From Isoetes taiwanensis (taxonomy: Eukaryota > Streptophyta > Lycopodiopsida > Isoetales > Isoetaceae): DNA of 64,000 nt. The notes under the pieces are model-generated. The model did not search any database. It was not told where the DNA came from and worked only from the letters and a program-made list of their open reading frames with translations. The stretch's first letter is position 1; each line of letters begins with the position of its first letter. The stretch spans positions 7,117,105 to 7,181,104 of the forward strand of contig JAJEKV010000045.1 in assembly GCA_021234155.1 (NCBI GenBank), given 5' to 3'. Made by a program: the position numbers and the translations under genes. Shown piece by piece: positions 44,654 through 54,839 of this stretch.

Positions 44654-46693
44654 ATTAATAGATCCATTTCAAAAGACTGCCAGGGCAGATGGCACATGCT
44701 GGAAACTAGTAACAAATGCAAAAGAAAGATAGTGCATTGTTTCTTCTTATCCAAAATATTGGACCGAATTTGTATTCCAAAAATAATACATAGACACATG
44801 ACTAAGTGCCTGGGGGATGTTGGGGATGAGATTATGAATATGACCATGTTCTCGTGGAAATACACTGAGAGCCTAAAGGAATTATGCTATAAACCTTACA
44901 TAGTCTTTGCACAAGACAAGGAAGCAGTATGTCCTTGTAAGAACCCAAGCATGAGAGACTTCATTGACCTGGAAATAGGACACGTTAGAACAACAGATCT
45001 TGAGATCATTAAAAGCAAAACACTTAGAGGCCTTTTTCAGAAAGGACTTAGTCATATTCCGGACAGAGCCTTAGCTTGGAGGGATATGAAGGCTGAAATA
45101 AGAAAGGTCTGTAACTCTATTTTTGACCTACATGTATATCAGTTTCCTGACATTAAGGAGGTTGAAAAAGAGGAGATCATATATGGGGTACTGGAGCAGG
45201 CTGGTTCTGAAATCAGAGAGGCATGCAGTAAAGACAAAATAATCAAGTTCCCGTTGAATGATCCTTTAGTGATAAAAAACCTCGAATGGTTAACAAATAA
45301 CTTGTATGTATCAGGGGTGGATAAAGCATCCAACAACCCTGCCTTTATATGTCCAAGACACATCAAGGACATGGCTCTAAAACGACTAAACAGTACTGAC
45401 TTTGTGCCTTTAGGCAAGGAAAAGGATAATCTAATAAAAGATATCCGAGATGGAATATGGAAATGTATTGGGCAGACACCAGGGGAATCTGAAAAGTTAC
45501 CATACCTTTTGGGTTTATACAAGGCCCATAAAAGGGAGTACAGATGGATTACTAATGCTCACGGGACCATATACACAGAGATAGCACAAACCATAACCGT
45601 AGTGCTCAACTCCATTATTGAACTGTGGCCAGAAATATCCAAAGACTTGTGTGCCAACATTAACACCTTGCTGGCTAACAAATTAAATGTTAATTGGATG
45701 ATTAATTCCATATATGACGTAGCATTAAATCTGCCCAGTAAGATTGAAGAAGTATTTGTTGCGGATATAACCAAATGCTACGAGAGCATACCATTGCATG
45801 GAAACAACGGCATTTGTGACATCAGTGAGAAGATTATCAGGGCTGCATGGAGTTATATGAAAAAGAAAAACAAAAAATACGAGATGTGGATTAAACAATC
45901 CAATAATGGCTGTCTAAGCGTTAAATGGTTCAAAGCTGCACCAAAAGGCAAGTGTTGGTCCTTGATAAGCCAACAAAAAGCTATTACTATAAATAACTGG
46001 CTTCTTACTAATTGCTTTGTCAAGTTAGGGAATGGCATATGGCAACAGGTTAGCGGTATACCAATGGGTTTTTCATGCAGTCCCAGCTGGTGCAATTTGT
46101 ACTTAGCATGGTTTGAACTGGAATTCGTCCGAAACTTAGCAAAACAGGGAAGATTTGAGGAAATAAAATTATTTAAACATGTATTTAGATACATGGATGA
46201 CTTGTTAGCAATCAATTGCCCAATCATTAGGAAATTTGTAAACAAGGCAATACAGGAGGATGGACAGGATTTACAAATATATGACCTTGATGTTTTAGGG
46301 ATTAAGGAAGAGACCAAGTATACTGAATTAGCTCCTGGGGTGCTCATTGGTAGTAAAGCTAATTTCCTAAATATGACCATCCAGGTTTTTAATAATGTCC
46401 TGGGAATATTTCAAACCACAAAATATGACAAAAGAGAGACTCTCCCTTTCACTGCTATGAAATTTGTGCACGCATGTGGCTGCAGACCATACTTTCAAGC
46501 GAGGAATGTTATCATCTCACAAATTATGCCATGTTTATATATAAACTCTAGTCCTATGAATGCCACTAGGGATATATTGGAGCTGATGCAACATTTCATG
46601 GATAATGGGTTTGATCAACCTGGAATGAAGAGGCGGATTATCAAATATATCAGTACCAGCGTGTTCCCTGGCCTCAAATATGTAGCATTATAA
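44654..46693 (+). CDS. Penelope-like reverse transcriptase exon
   Basis: Open from the acceptor at 44,654; the first ATG is at 44,696 (665 codons). With that ATG as residue 1: CPCKNPSMRDF near 79; GHVRTTDLEIIKSKTLRGLF near 95-115; LPYLLGLYKAHKREYRWITN near 268, the Penelope counterpart of the Y-L-K-HK...R block; VADITKCYESIP near 356 (first catalytic Asp); GIPMGFSCSPSWCNLYL near 454; and RYMDDLLAI near 498, the catalytic YMDD. Then FLNMTIQVFNN and TTKYDKRETLPF lie near 560-585. All catalytic Asp residues are intact, which suggests a fairly recent copy. I recall RT proteins of cnidarians and molluscs with the same block order. The exact clade cannot be set without a tree; rvt-type cellular RT genes are an alternative. 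Confidence 0.75.
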   Translation: MNRSISKDCQGRWHMLETSNKCKRKIVHCFFLSKILDRICIPKIIHRHMTKCLGDVGDEIMNMTMFSWKYTESLKELCYKPYIVFAQDKEAVCPCKNPSMRDFIDLEIGHVRTTDLEIIKSKTLRGLFQKGLSHIPDRALAWRDMKAEIRKVCNSIFDLHVYQFPDIKEVEKEEIIYGVLEQAGSEIREACSKDKIIKFPLNDPLVIKNLEWLTNNLYVSGVDKASNNPAFICPRHIKDMALKRLNSTDFVPLGKEKDNLIKDIRDGIWKCIGQTPGESEKLPYLLGLYKAHKREYRWITNAHGTIYTEIAQTITVVLNSIIELWPEISKDLCANINTLLANKLNVNWMINSIYDVALNLPSKIEEVFVADITKCYESIPLHGNNGICDISEKIIRAAWSYMKKKNKKYEMWIKQSNNGCLSVKWFKAAPKGKCWSLISQQKAITINNWLLTNCFVKLGNGIWQQVSGIPMGFSCSPSWCNLYLAWFELEFVRNLAKQGRFEEIKLFKHVFRYMDDLLAINCPIIRKFVNKAIQEDGQDLQIYDLDVLGIKEETKYTELAPGVLIGSKANFLNMTIQVFNNVLGIFQTTKYDKRETLPFTAMKFVHACGCRPYFQARNVIISQIMPCLYINSSPMNATRDILELMQHFMDNGFDQPGMKRRIIKYISTSVFPGLKYVAL

Positions 46694-46905
46694 CAGGGGG
46701 TTAACTTTTGATATTTTATACGCTTTTCTATATGGTTTTTCTATGATTTTGTTGCTGTATTCGGGTGTGCATACTAAATAGTATTTCTAGAGTGCATCAA
46801 TTTTTAACCGTTGATTTGCGAGGCTGTGGTTTCTCTTTTGATTTCCACCCTTAAAAAAATCTAAAGCTACACAAACTTTAGGGTTTGTTTAGGGCGTGCT
46901 CTTGA

Positions 46906-48650
46906 GTGATAGGAAGGATGATAAAAGTTGAGGATTTTATGGGGGACTTGGATCAAGCTGTAGCTTGGATTATAGGCCGCAGGAAAAGTTTTGCAACATG
47001 GCATTCGAGACGCGTGAAGAGCTTGTGGAACACAAAGCTAAGTGTCCCTTCAGGCTTGAGGATTTTGCGGCCGGATCTGGGAGCTCTTTGGAGCTCCAAG
47101 GATGGGGATGGCCTGCTTTGGTCAAGTATACGAAGGCGCTGCAAGACATCAAACCGGACCAATCTGCGACCTACAAATTCTCTAGTCGGGAGACGAGGCA
47201 AGATGATTTCGTCAAGGCTGTGCACATCACTGAGAAGTAAAAACGATGTGGGCTATTTTGTTACCAAGTTCAAGCTCATGCTAGCACCTGATTATGATGC
47301 GCAAAATCTTCCTTGTGGATTATCTGCAGAGAAACTCATCTCTGACTACCTAAGATGCATGTCTGAATTTGCCATGGATAATCTCAAGGATGTATGGGAA
47401 TAATCAAAAAAGTCTAATGTTCAATGATGTGTAACCGTGCAAAAGGGATTAAAAGGCTAAGCACGTAATGAAACTCACTGCGAAATGGTTGGAATGGTCC
47501 ATGGCAAATCTTTAGCGGCGACATTGGCTCCGAAATTTCACATCTGCCGCGATAGTTCTTGAACCGTAAGCCGCTTCTATGTATTGCCAGGGAAGATTGC
47601 ATGAAGTTCCTTTAAAATATGGTGATAAGTTTATGGTTGTGGATATAGGCGGAGGCACCATTGACCTAGTTCTGCACGAATCAGTAAATCCTAAGCTTTG
47701 CCAAGTTCAGGAAGTGGCGATTAGCCTTGGAGCAATGGGCGGTGGCACTTTTGTGGACGCTTAACTTTGTCCAAGATGCTTGGGAAATCATCCAAAGGTT
47801 GAAGCGTAAAAATGAGCCTTGTGTTGATATTGTGGCCATGAACGAGACCCGTAATTTAGCTCTTTGTATGCTTCTCCATGGCCGTCCACCGTCCGTCTCA
47901 ACTGAAGAGGTCTGTTTTATATTGTTAGGATTCTTGTTTCTAGAAGGGCAAGTGGAAAGTATTCTATTGTTTTGATTTGCAGGAAACGTGCCAGCTTTTT
48001 TTCATAGGAATATCGGCTCTATCATCCCTAGTGAATGAATGCCCTATGGCCAATCATGACCAGGTTTATAATAATGCAAAAGGCTACTCAGAAAGCATTG
48101 CTGAAAAGTTGCTTCGCTGGTTATCAGCAGCAATCATCCTTGGTGGGATGAGATTCCACATGGAAAGAAGGCAAGGATTGCATAATCCGGGAAATGAACA
48201 ATTTGATACTTGATGGTCATTTATCTCGTCAATTAACATAGAAAAATTGAAAACTGGTGAATCACGAGCTTATGATGTTCAGCTAGCCATGCAATTGCTA
48301 TCTTTACAAATCTTCTTTGGCGCCATTGTCACCGCAGGTTCCTTGAAATCTATGGTTAATGCCTTACTTCTTTTGTTATTGCCTCAGTTTACAATTTGTT
48401 ATACAAGACAAGGTCCGCAAGGTAAACTTTATCTGTTCCCCTTTCTAGTTGGAAAAGGCATTTACCTAAGATATCTTTGGTGTCGGTCGCGGTCGTGACA
48501 ATGAAATGGTTATGGGCAAGGATGAGGAATTGAGCGGTGTTTATCCGCCACGGGAGTTCCGAAATTATTGACATTGCTACTTTCGGGCGTATCTTCACCG
48601 GAGAGGACAAACGCTTCCCCGGCTATGGTTAGGATTAGCTTGTGCCCGCC
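46906..48650 (+). pseudogene. HSPA12-like Hsp70-family ATPase pseudogene
   Basis: Pieces in order on the plus strand: WGWPALVKYTKALQDI (about 47,105-47,150) and FVTKFKLMLAPDYDAQN then LISDYLRCMSEFAMDNLKDV (about 47,250-47,395). Next comes the nucleotide-binding segment KFMVVDIGGGTIDLVLHES with LGAMGGGTFVD (47,620-47,760). Then in another frame comes DAWEIIQRLKRKNEPCVDI (47,770-47,835), then a possible intron (donor near 47,909, acceptor TTGATTTGCAG at 47,982). Weaker homology reaches about 48,600. The GGGT phosphate loop and the long C-terminal half fit HSPA12-type distant Hsp70s rather than classical DnaK. At least three frame changes and stops show it is dead. Confidence 0.6.
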
Positions 48651-49825
48651 TATGCTTGTATTATGCATAGATCATACTCCGACTCGTGAAAAATCCATAA
48701 ATGCCAATATAGGATAGGAAATCATTTGTGATATTGCAACAGTGTCTCTCGTCAGGGGTTCCTTAAGCGGCTAGGAAATTCTTAAGCGGCTTATTGACTG
48801 TTTTGAGGAAAATGGGTAATACTTGAATGCCATGTATATAAGAATGCATACATGCAATCATCAATTGAATCCATTTGCCATGGAAATAATTTGTTTGTCT
48901 TCGTGTTATTGTGCTTTTTATTTACCTATGTTTGTTTTAGTTAGGGCCCGAAGGGCCCAAAATTTTTTTAATATAACAATCATACCATTAACATTATTAA
49001 CATAAACCATTGCATTTAACATATCTAGATTAAAATCCCCCTTAAACCCCCTTTGGTTTGGGTGCATATTCACACGGGGGGTTACGTAGGGCAGCGAGAG
49101 CCCTTAAAATATATTCACAATACATGTACAAAATTAACACCATTAAGTACATTCTCTCAAACCTTATAGTATTTTACAAACCTTAATATACACTATACAA
49201 AAACTTGTACATGCATACCCCACAAACGAGGATCGCTATGTACGGTCCAGATCTTGGAATAAAGGGCGAATATACCCATCCGACAGCTAAAGGTATGAAT
49301 TTTATTGCTGTAGTAATAAAATTGGATTTTGACATTCTGAGTGGTATCTAATAGTATAGGGTTATTAAATGACCCCTGCTGTAACCAGTAGGGGTCAACT
49401 CTCTCTATTAGTTACAGATTTAAAGCAAACAGGGGTCCTATATAATCCTACGGAAGGAGGTAGGGTTTTTTTTATATATATATATATATGATAGATCTAA
49501 TTAGGGGTTGGGCATTACAAACCAATATATCCAGATATTAAGCTTGATGCAAGCAAGAACATTGGGAACTTAGAGACCTTGGTATATTACCTTTAACTCT
49601 TATACTAATAGTATATGATGCAATGGGGAACCCGAATGTTTGGTTTTTTTTAATAAAATGGTCACGGGAAACAAAGACTAAGGTAAGGAAATAAGCCGTA
49701 ACCATTAAATGGTGGTTTAGGGCACTGGCAACAGACTGCGGCCTGACCTCTTGGTAACTGGAGCTACACAACCGGCAGCTTTTAAGCACTTAGGATTTTC
49801 CCGGGCTCAAGCATAGATATGCTAC
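48651..49825. other. No recognisable gene
   Basis: A+T-rich with short frames only. A small TA run at 49,478-49,489. No terminal repeat was identified. Confidence 0.4.
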
Positions 49826-50140
49826 ATGGGCTATTTTTCAGAAGAAGAGTATGATACGCCAAGTTCAGGGGAAGAAGAAGCGCCCAGAAGAGAGGAAGAT
49901 AGGGAACTTCTCTGGTGCTTCAATTCGGTGAGATTGAAAAATCTGGAGATGAACAGGAGAGGTAGAGGCAGAGGTTTTGATTCCGAACGAAACTATGATG
50001 ATAACAACAGCAGCTTCATGGCAAAAAGAGGAGGCTTTAACAGAAATCCAGGCGGATTTTATAGGAAAAATAATGATGCTGATCACTATGTGCCTGAGAC
50101 ACAAATAGAAGATCTGGATTATGAGGAAGACGAATTACAG
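49826..50140 (+). CDS. RGG-rich, acidic-ended protein, probable first exon
   Basis: The ATG at 49,826 opens 105 codons. Residues 1-27 are acidic (SEEEYDTPSSGEEEAPRREE). Residues about 42-75 are Arg/Gly-rich (MNRRGRGRGFDSERN, KRGGFNRNPGGFYR), an RGG-type RNA-binding composition. Residues 85-105 are again acidic. The frame reaches GAATTACAG^GTATGAAAAT, a good donor site at 50,140/50,141, and stops two codons later if unspliced. No downstream exon is recognised before LINE-B at 51,823. It may be the first exon of a host RNA-binding protein or the N terminus of a retroelement gag; no family is named. Confidence 0.45.
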
Positions 50141-50146
50141 GTATGA

Positions 50147-51822
50147 AAATGTTAGGTTGATGGTACACACATAAACTGAGAAGGAAACTACTCTCCTTAA
50201 GGAAAGTCATATGGGAAATGACGTCCTGATCTTTAGATATGCAGATATGGAGTGCAAACTTCATTATTGCAAAAATTTAGTTAAGGATAATCACCTGCTG
50301 TTTAGTTACACAGATTGTGGTTAATAGGCATACATTATTTCGTGAAGTAGACGAAAGATTCATATAAAATAAATGGACTGGAGTGTTCAGTTCTTGCTCT
50401 TTAATAAATTACATTGAAAGGCTACTATGTAGATCATAAAGCATTAAAGACTATGGTGCAAAACCTGAACATTCAAGAAAGTTCTATTTTGGATTAGCTA
50501 CAGTTTTAAGATTAAAAGTTGATAGCATGACTTGTGATGTAAGGTTGCTGTACTAACTCATATTCAGGTATATAAGGAAAGGTAACAAATATCTGATACC
50601 TGGAGAAATAAGCATGTATCTTATGATTGTACATTCCTAAGTAGACTAATTTGCATCTCAAGAGCAAAGGGTACATTGGGTGAAGGGCGAAAAGCCAAGA
50701 ATCACCTGATGTACCTTTTGGCCCTTGGGTCGTTACCGAGTTTATCGCTAACGTTCTCATGATTGGCTGCAGGTACGTGGTGATTCTTCTCCCAATGTGT
50801 TTTCTTTGCTGTTATGAAGTGTAGTAGTTCGAAACGGAGGTATAAGATTAAGATACTTGCTGAAGAAGAAATCAGGTGTATGACATACAGTGGCACCAAT
50901 TTTGAATTGTGGAAAGGCTTAAAATGAGTTAGCCAAAAAAGAAGTTCTTCATACTTAGATCTGAGTTGGGATATGTAAGTCTATAAAATATTGCAAACAT
51001 GTCCAAATGATATTGTTAGGCAGAGTTTTGTGGACCACAAACATACCAGGTACTTGTGCTTACCATATCTTATCTATTTGGAAGCATAACAAAGTTTTGC
51101 TATGAAGTGATAGTTTTTTCTCATAGACATATGTTTGTATATTCATCTTGGTTGAATCAGACTTATATTTACTGAAGTCAGGTTGTGAGATGTCACATTA
51201 AATATTACTGTCTCGAAATTTTAATACAGGACATCATGTAAAAGAACACAAGTTGATTGAACTTATGACAAATAAAAGGGGATTAACAACACCCGAGAGC
51301 ATGAGTTTATGATATAATAACAAAAAGGCCTTGGTATGACTTGCTGATAAAAACCTCAAATGAAAAGAGGTAACACGGAGCAGTAAAGGCTAACATGCTG
51401 ATTAAGTATATGCTGTTGAAAGACCACTAGGAAGGGATAAGATGGGCTAAAGGCCACGTCTATGTAAGGATGATGAACCATTCAAAAGAAAAACGTACAT
51501 TAATAAAACATGCGTCATCATAATATAAGGTTACATGAGCGACATGCAAACATGCAGTTAAGTAGGAATGACATGCAAACATGCAGTTAAATGGGAAGGT
51601 CTTGCATGCATGTTCAGTTCAGTTAACTTGATTAAGTAGTTTTTCCTTCTGTCTACATGTAAAATATATCTGGTATAGAATATTGGATATAATGGCCGAG
51701 GTTGGATGTACCCTGTCTTTGATTGGCTCAGTCATTGGAGGGAATGATAATGCTATGGAAGGATTGACCGAAGTAGTATGATGGGCTAGTAGGGCTTAGT
51801 GTCTGTGCTAGTCAAGTCAAGG
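50147..51822. other. No recognisable gene
   Basis: Only short motif-free frames, possibly the intron following the 49.8-kb exon. A short direct repeat of GACATGCAAACATGCAGTTAA occurs twice at about 51,541-51,592. Confidence 0.4.
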
Positions 51823-51947
51823 TTTTTTTTTTTGAGGGCTAGAACTAGATAAATTATATTAATTATATAAGGGTACAAAGAAAGGAAAGGAGCCCCTAAG
51901 GAGCATGAGCTACCAAGCTCACGTGCTGGGCACAAGACCCCTAGTTG

Positions 51948-54839
51948 CTACTCATCTGATTGTAAAGAGGAGAATCCACCTTCACCTCTCATCCATGAAC
52001 ACTTAAAATGCAAATAGAACCCTTGAATAGAGCCTAGTCGATCAAAGGCTTTATCATAATCACATCCCATCTTCCTGATATGGGAGATAGCCATTAAGGC
52101 AATTGCATGGCTGAAAACATTTTTTATCTTTGTTGTAGATATTTCCCCTCCACCTAGAGCAACGGCACATCTGTGCTTCCAGACAGCCCAAAGTGCCACG
52201 CAAATGATTGAGTACCCCAATTTGTCCTTGCAAACCAGCCCAATCTGCGGCCATTGCAATTGAACATGATCAACTTGTATAATGGGAGAGACCCATTCCC
52301 AAAAAGCCATCACCTTTGGGCAAAAGAACATGTGATTGACAGTGGCTAAGCGACAACGCCAACTGAGCCATATGAACATTTGAATTTTCTTAGCACAGAA
52401 TGAGTTCCAGCATCTTTTTAGTTGACTCGTGTATTCAATCGTAGAGAGATTAATTCTGGTGGATACTACTGGCAGGTCGTCATCAGCCAAGGCTTTATAG
52501 ACCTCATGAACTGAATATGCAGGTTTATTGTTGAGCAGCCATACTTCCTCCAACCCATCAATGCCTGTTAACATTCTTACCTTGCTCATGATCTTCTTGT
52601 AGACTACTCTGTCTGAAGTGGAGCCCCTGATCATGGATTTGAGTTTGGTCCAGGACCACCAACGTTCATGTTCACTATCCCATAAGTGCTTTAGGCAGGA
52701 TATACCAGCCGCTTCCCATTTTCTGCATATCCTGGGGTGCTTAAGAGCCAAAGGGTGGTCTATTTGCATGCTGACCACAGGACTCCAAAAGATAGAGAGA
52801 TTTCCTGAATGCTCTGATGCTTGTGCAGGCTGAAAGACATCCTTCACTTGCTGCCAAGCTTCTAAAATTTTGCGCATAACAGCAGATGTTCCTGGTGCGA
52901 TTTTGAAGTCATTAAAGCATGCATACTTACATGTGAGCGCCAATGAAGGCTTAGAAATTGGGCTTGCTTTGCAAAGCCAATACCATATGAAATGGGAGCC
53001 GTAATCATCCGCTTGGTTTAACACATTCCATACCAGCTTGCAGATTAGAGCTTGAGAGTGCTTGAGTAGGTCCTTGCTACCTAATCCTCCAAGTGCTCTA
53101 GGCTTGCATACCTCAGACCAGACAATTTTTGCAGTGCCTTGCCAGACAAAAGCTCTTATAAATTGTTGCATACGCTGATATACATACTTTGGAGCTAATA
53201 GGATTGACGAGACGTAGACTAGCGAGCTACTTAGAATGCAATTGGTTATGGTGATCCGCCCAGCCATGGAGAGACCTTTGCTTGACCATAGATTGATTCT
53301 TTTCTTTAGTTTATCCAGGATGGCATTCCATGTACCTAAAGGTGGAGCTCCAACTGCCAATGGTAATCCCAATAGCCTTGTGACTTCACCTCTTCTTACA
53401 ATCTGAATCCCAAGTCCTAATATTCGAGCAGTTGGCTGTTCCTCATAGGGCCAAATAATGGAGCATTTGTTGGCATTGAGAGAGACTCCAGTGACTGCAC
53501 TGAAGCTTCTAATGGCCTCAAGACAATTATTAATGATGTTATCATCACGACGAAGGAAGATAAAAGGGTCGTCAGCAAACTGCTGAATGCCGAGTTGCTT
53601 TTGGGGTGAACAAGGAAGTTGGATCCCATTAATTTCCCCTTTCTGCATCTTAGACAGCACAAGAAGAGTGAGAATATTAGCCAATAGAATGAAGATATAT
53701 GGGGCGAGAGGGCACCCTTGTCGCACGCCCTTTCTAAGGAGAAATAATTGGGTAGGACTGCCATTGATAATGATTGATGCTGAAGCCATTTTGTTGAGGC
53801 CTAGAACCATGTTTGTGAACTTACTGTCAAAGCCAAATTTGGACATAACCTCATGAATTGAAACCCATCTGATCGTGTCGAATGCTCGTTTGAAATCCAG
53901 TTTAAGCATGACACATTTTTGTTTGCTCAACTCAGCCCAATGTAAGCCTTCACATGCAGATAGATAGTTAGATAATATGTTCCTGCCAGAGAGAAAAGCC
54001 GATTGCTCAATCCTTATTATCCTGCTCAAGACTGGTTTGAGGCGGCTGGCGAGCAGCTTGGCCATTAATTTGTATGTAGTGTTAGTAAGCGCAATGGGCC
54101 GCCATTCCTCAATGACACTAGGCTTCTCCACCTTTGGAATCAATGCAATAAAGCCTGTAGAGATCGAAGGGTGTAAGCTGCCATAGTCCCAAGCTCCTTG
54201 CAAAACTGCAACCAAATCATCACCGAGCTCTTCCCAAAATTCAAGGAAGAATTCCGGAGGGAACCCGTCAGGACCAGGTGATTTTCCATGTGCCATTCCT
54301 TTAAGGTTGAGATAAACCTCTTCCTTTGTTATCTTCTCACAGAGTCGGGCGTTTTCATTTGGCGTGATTGCTGGTTTTATTATCTCCAGACATTGATCCA
54401 GCTTTCTGCCATAATCTACTGGAAGCTCGTCTTCTGAAAACAGTTTTGAGTATGTGTCAGTGAATGATTGCCTAATAAGCTTTGGATCCTTGATTAGATT
54501 ATGATTGCTGTCCTTGATCTCGCTGATTCCATTCTCCATTAACCTGCTACCTGCTAGTCTGAAAAATATTTTTGAGTTTTCGTTATCCATGTTTTCATGC
54601 CACTTGGCTTTTGCTCTAACAGCAGCCCCTCTAGCCTCATCCTCTTCTATTGCTCTAATTCTCGTATCAAGATCAGCCTCCCTGTTCTGCAGAGTTATAT
54701 TGAATGGATTTACCATTAGTTTGTAGCGGACATTCCTGATCTCATCATACAATTTGAGTTTTGCCTCTTGGAAGGATTTTGCCCTGGAACTGCCCCACTG
54801 TTTGATCCATCCCTTGATTGTTTTGAGCTTGAGGTCCAT
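51948..54839 (-). CDS. LINE-B ORF2: reverse transcriptase and zf-RVT
   Basis: 963 codons starting at the ATG 54,839 (MDLKLKTIKGWIKQW). The start is internal to the ancestral ORF2, because endonuclease homology lies upstream in other frames. RT blocks: GKSPGPDGFPPEFF, FIALIPKVEKP and EWRPIALTNTTYKLMAKLLA, then LKLDFKRAFDTIRW (first Asp), RKGVRQGCPLAPYIF and QFADDPFIFLRRDD (the FADD catalytic pair, with P for the more usual A/T after it). LLGLPLAVGAPPLG and WSSKGLSMAGRI mark the thumb. The C-terminal zf-RVT runs from about residue 820 (WNSFCAKKIQMFIWLSWRCRL) to CAVALGGG. Catalytic residues are intact. Confidence 0.85.
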   Translation of the reverse strand: MDLKLKTIKGWIKQWGSSRAKSFQEAKLKLYDEIRNVRYKLMVNPFNITLQNREADLDTRIRAIEEDEARGAAVRAKAKWHENMDNENSKIFFRLAGSRLMENGISEIKDSNHNLIKDPKLIRQSFTDTYSKLFSEDELPVDYGRKLDQCLEIIKPAITPNENARLCEKITKEEVYLNLKGMAHGKSPGPDGFPPEFFLEFWEELGDDLVAVLQGAWDYGSLHPSISTGFIALIPKVEKPSVIEEWRPIALTNTTYKLMAKLLASRLKPVLSRIIRIEQSAFLSGRNILSNYLSACEGLHWAELSKQKCVMLKLDFKRAFDTIRWVSIHEVMSKFGFDSKFTNMVLGLNKMASASIIINGSPTQLFLLRKGVRQGCPLAPYIFILLANILTLLVLSKMQKGEINGIQLPCSPQKQLGIQQFADDPFIFLRRDDNIINNCLEAIRSFSAVTGVSLNANKCSIIWPYEEQPTARILGLGIQIVRRGEVTRLLGLPLAVGAPPLGTWNAILDKLKKRINLWSSKGLSMAGRITITNCILSSSLVYVSSILLAPKYVYQRMQQFIRAFVWQGTAKIVWSEVCKPRALGGLGSKDLLKHSQALICKLVWNVLNQADDYGSHFIWYWLCKASPISKPSLALTCKYACFNDFKIAPGTSAVMRKILEAWQQVKDVFQPAQASEHSGNLSIFWSPVVSMQIDHPLALKHPRICRKWEAAGISCLKHLWDSEHERWWSWTKLKSMIRGSTSDRVVYKKIMSKVRMLTGIDGLEEVWLLNNKPAYSVHEVYKALADDDLPVVSTRINLSTIEYTSQLKRCWNSFCAKKIQMFIWLSWRCRLATVNHMFFCPKVMAFWEWVSPIIQVDHVQLQWPQIGLVCKDKLGYSIICVALWAVWKHRCAVALGGGEISTTKIKNVFSHAIALMAISHIRKMGCDYDKAFDRLGSIQGFYLHFKCSWMRGEGGFSSLQSDE

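Larger units (their letters stand above)
42905..46695 (+). mobile_element. Penelope-like retroelement gene, two exons
   Basis: A gag-like exon (to 44,353), an intron of 300 bp and an RT exon (44,654-46,693) lie in one phase. No LTRs and no DDE integrase are visible. The RT lacks LTR-type or LINE-type signatures and instead has Penelope-like blocks. Retention of introns is a known trait of Penelope-like elements. I see no GIY-YIG endonuclease on either side. The element boundaries are not defined; direct repeats upstream (41,576-41,913) and the solo LTR obscure the 5' end, and Hsp70-like sequence begins 0.2 kb after the stop. Confidence 0.7.
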
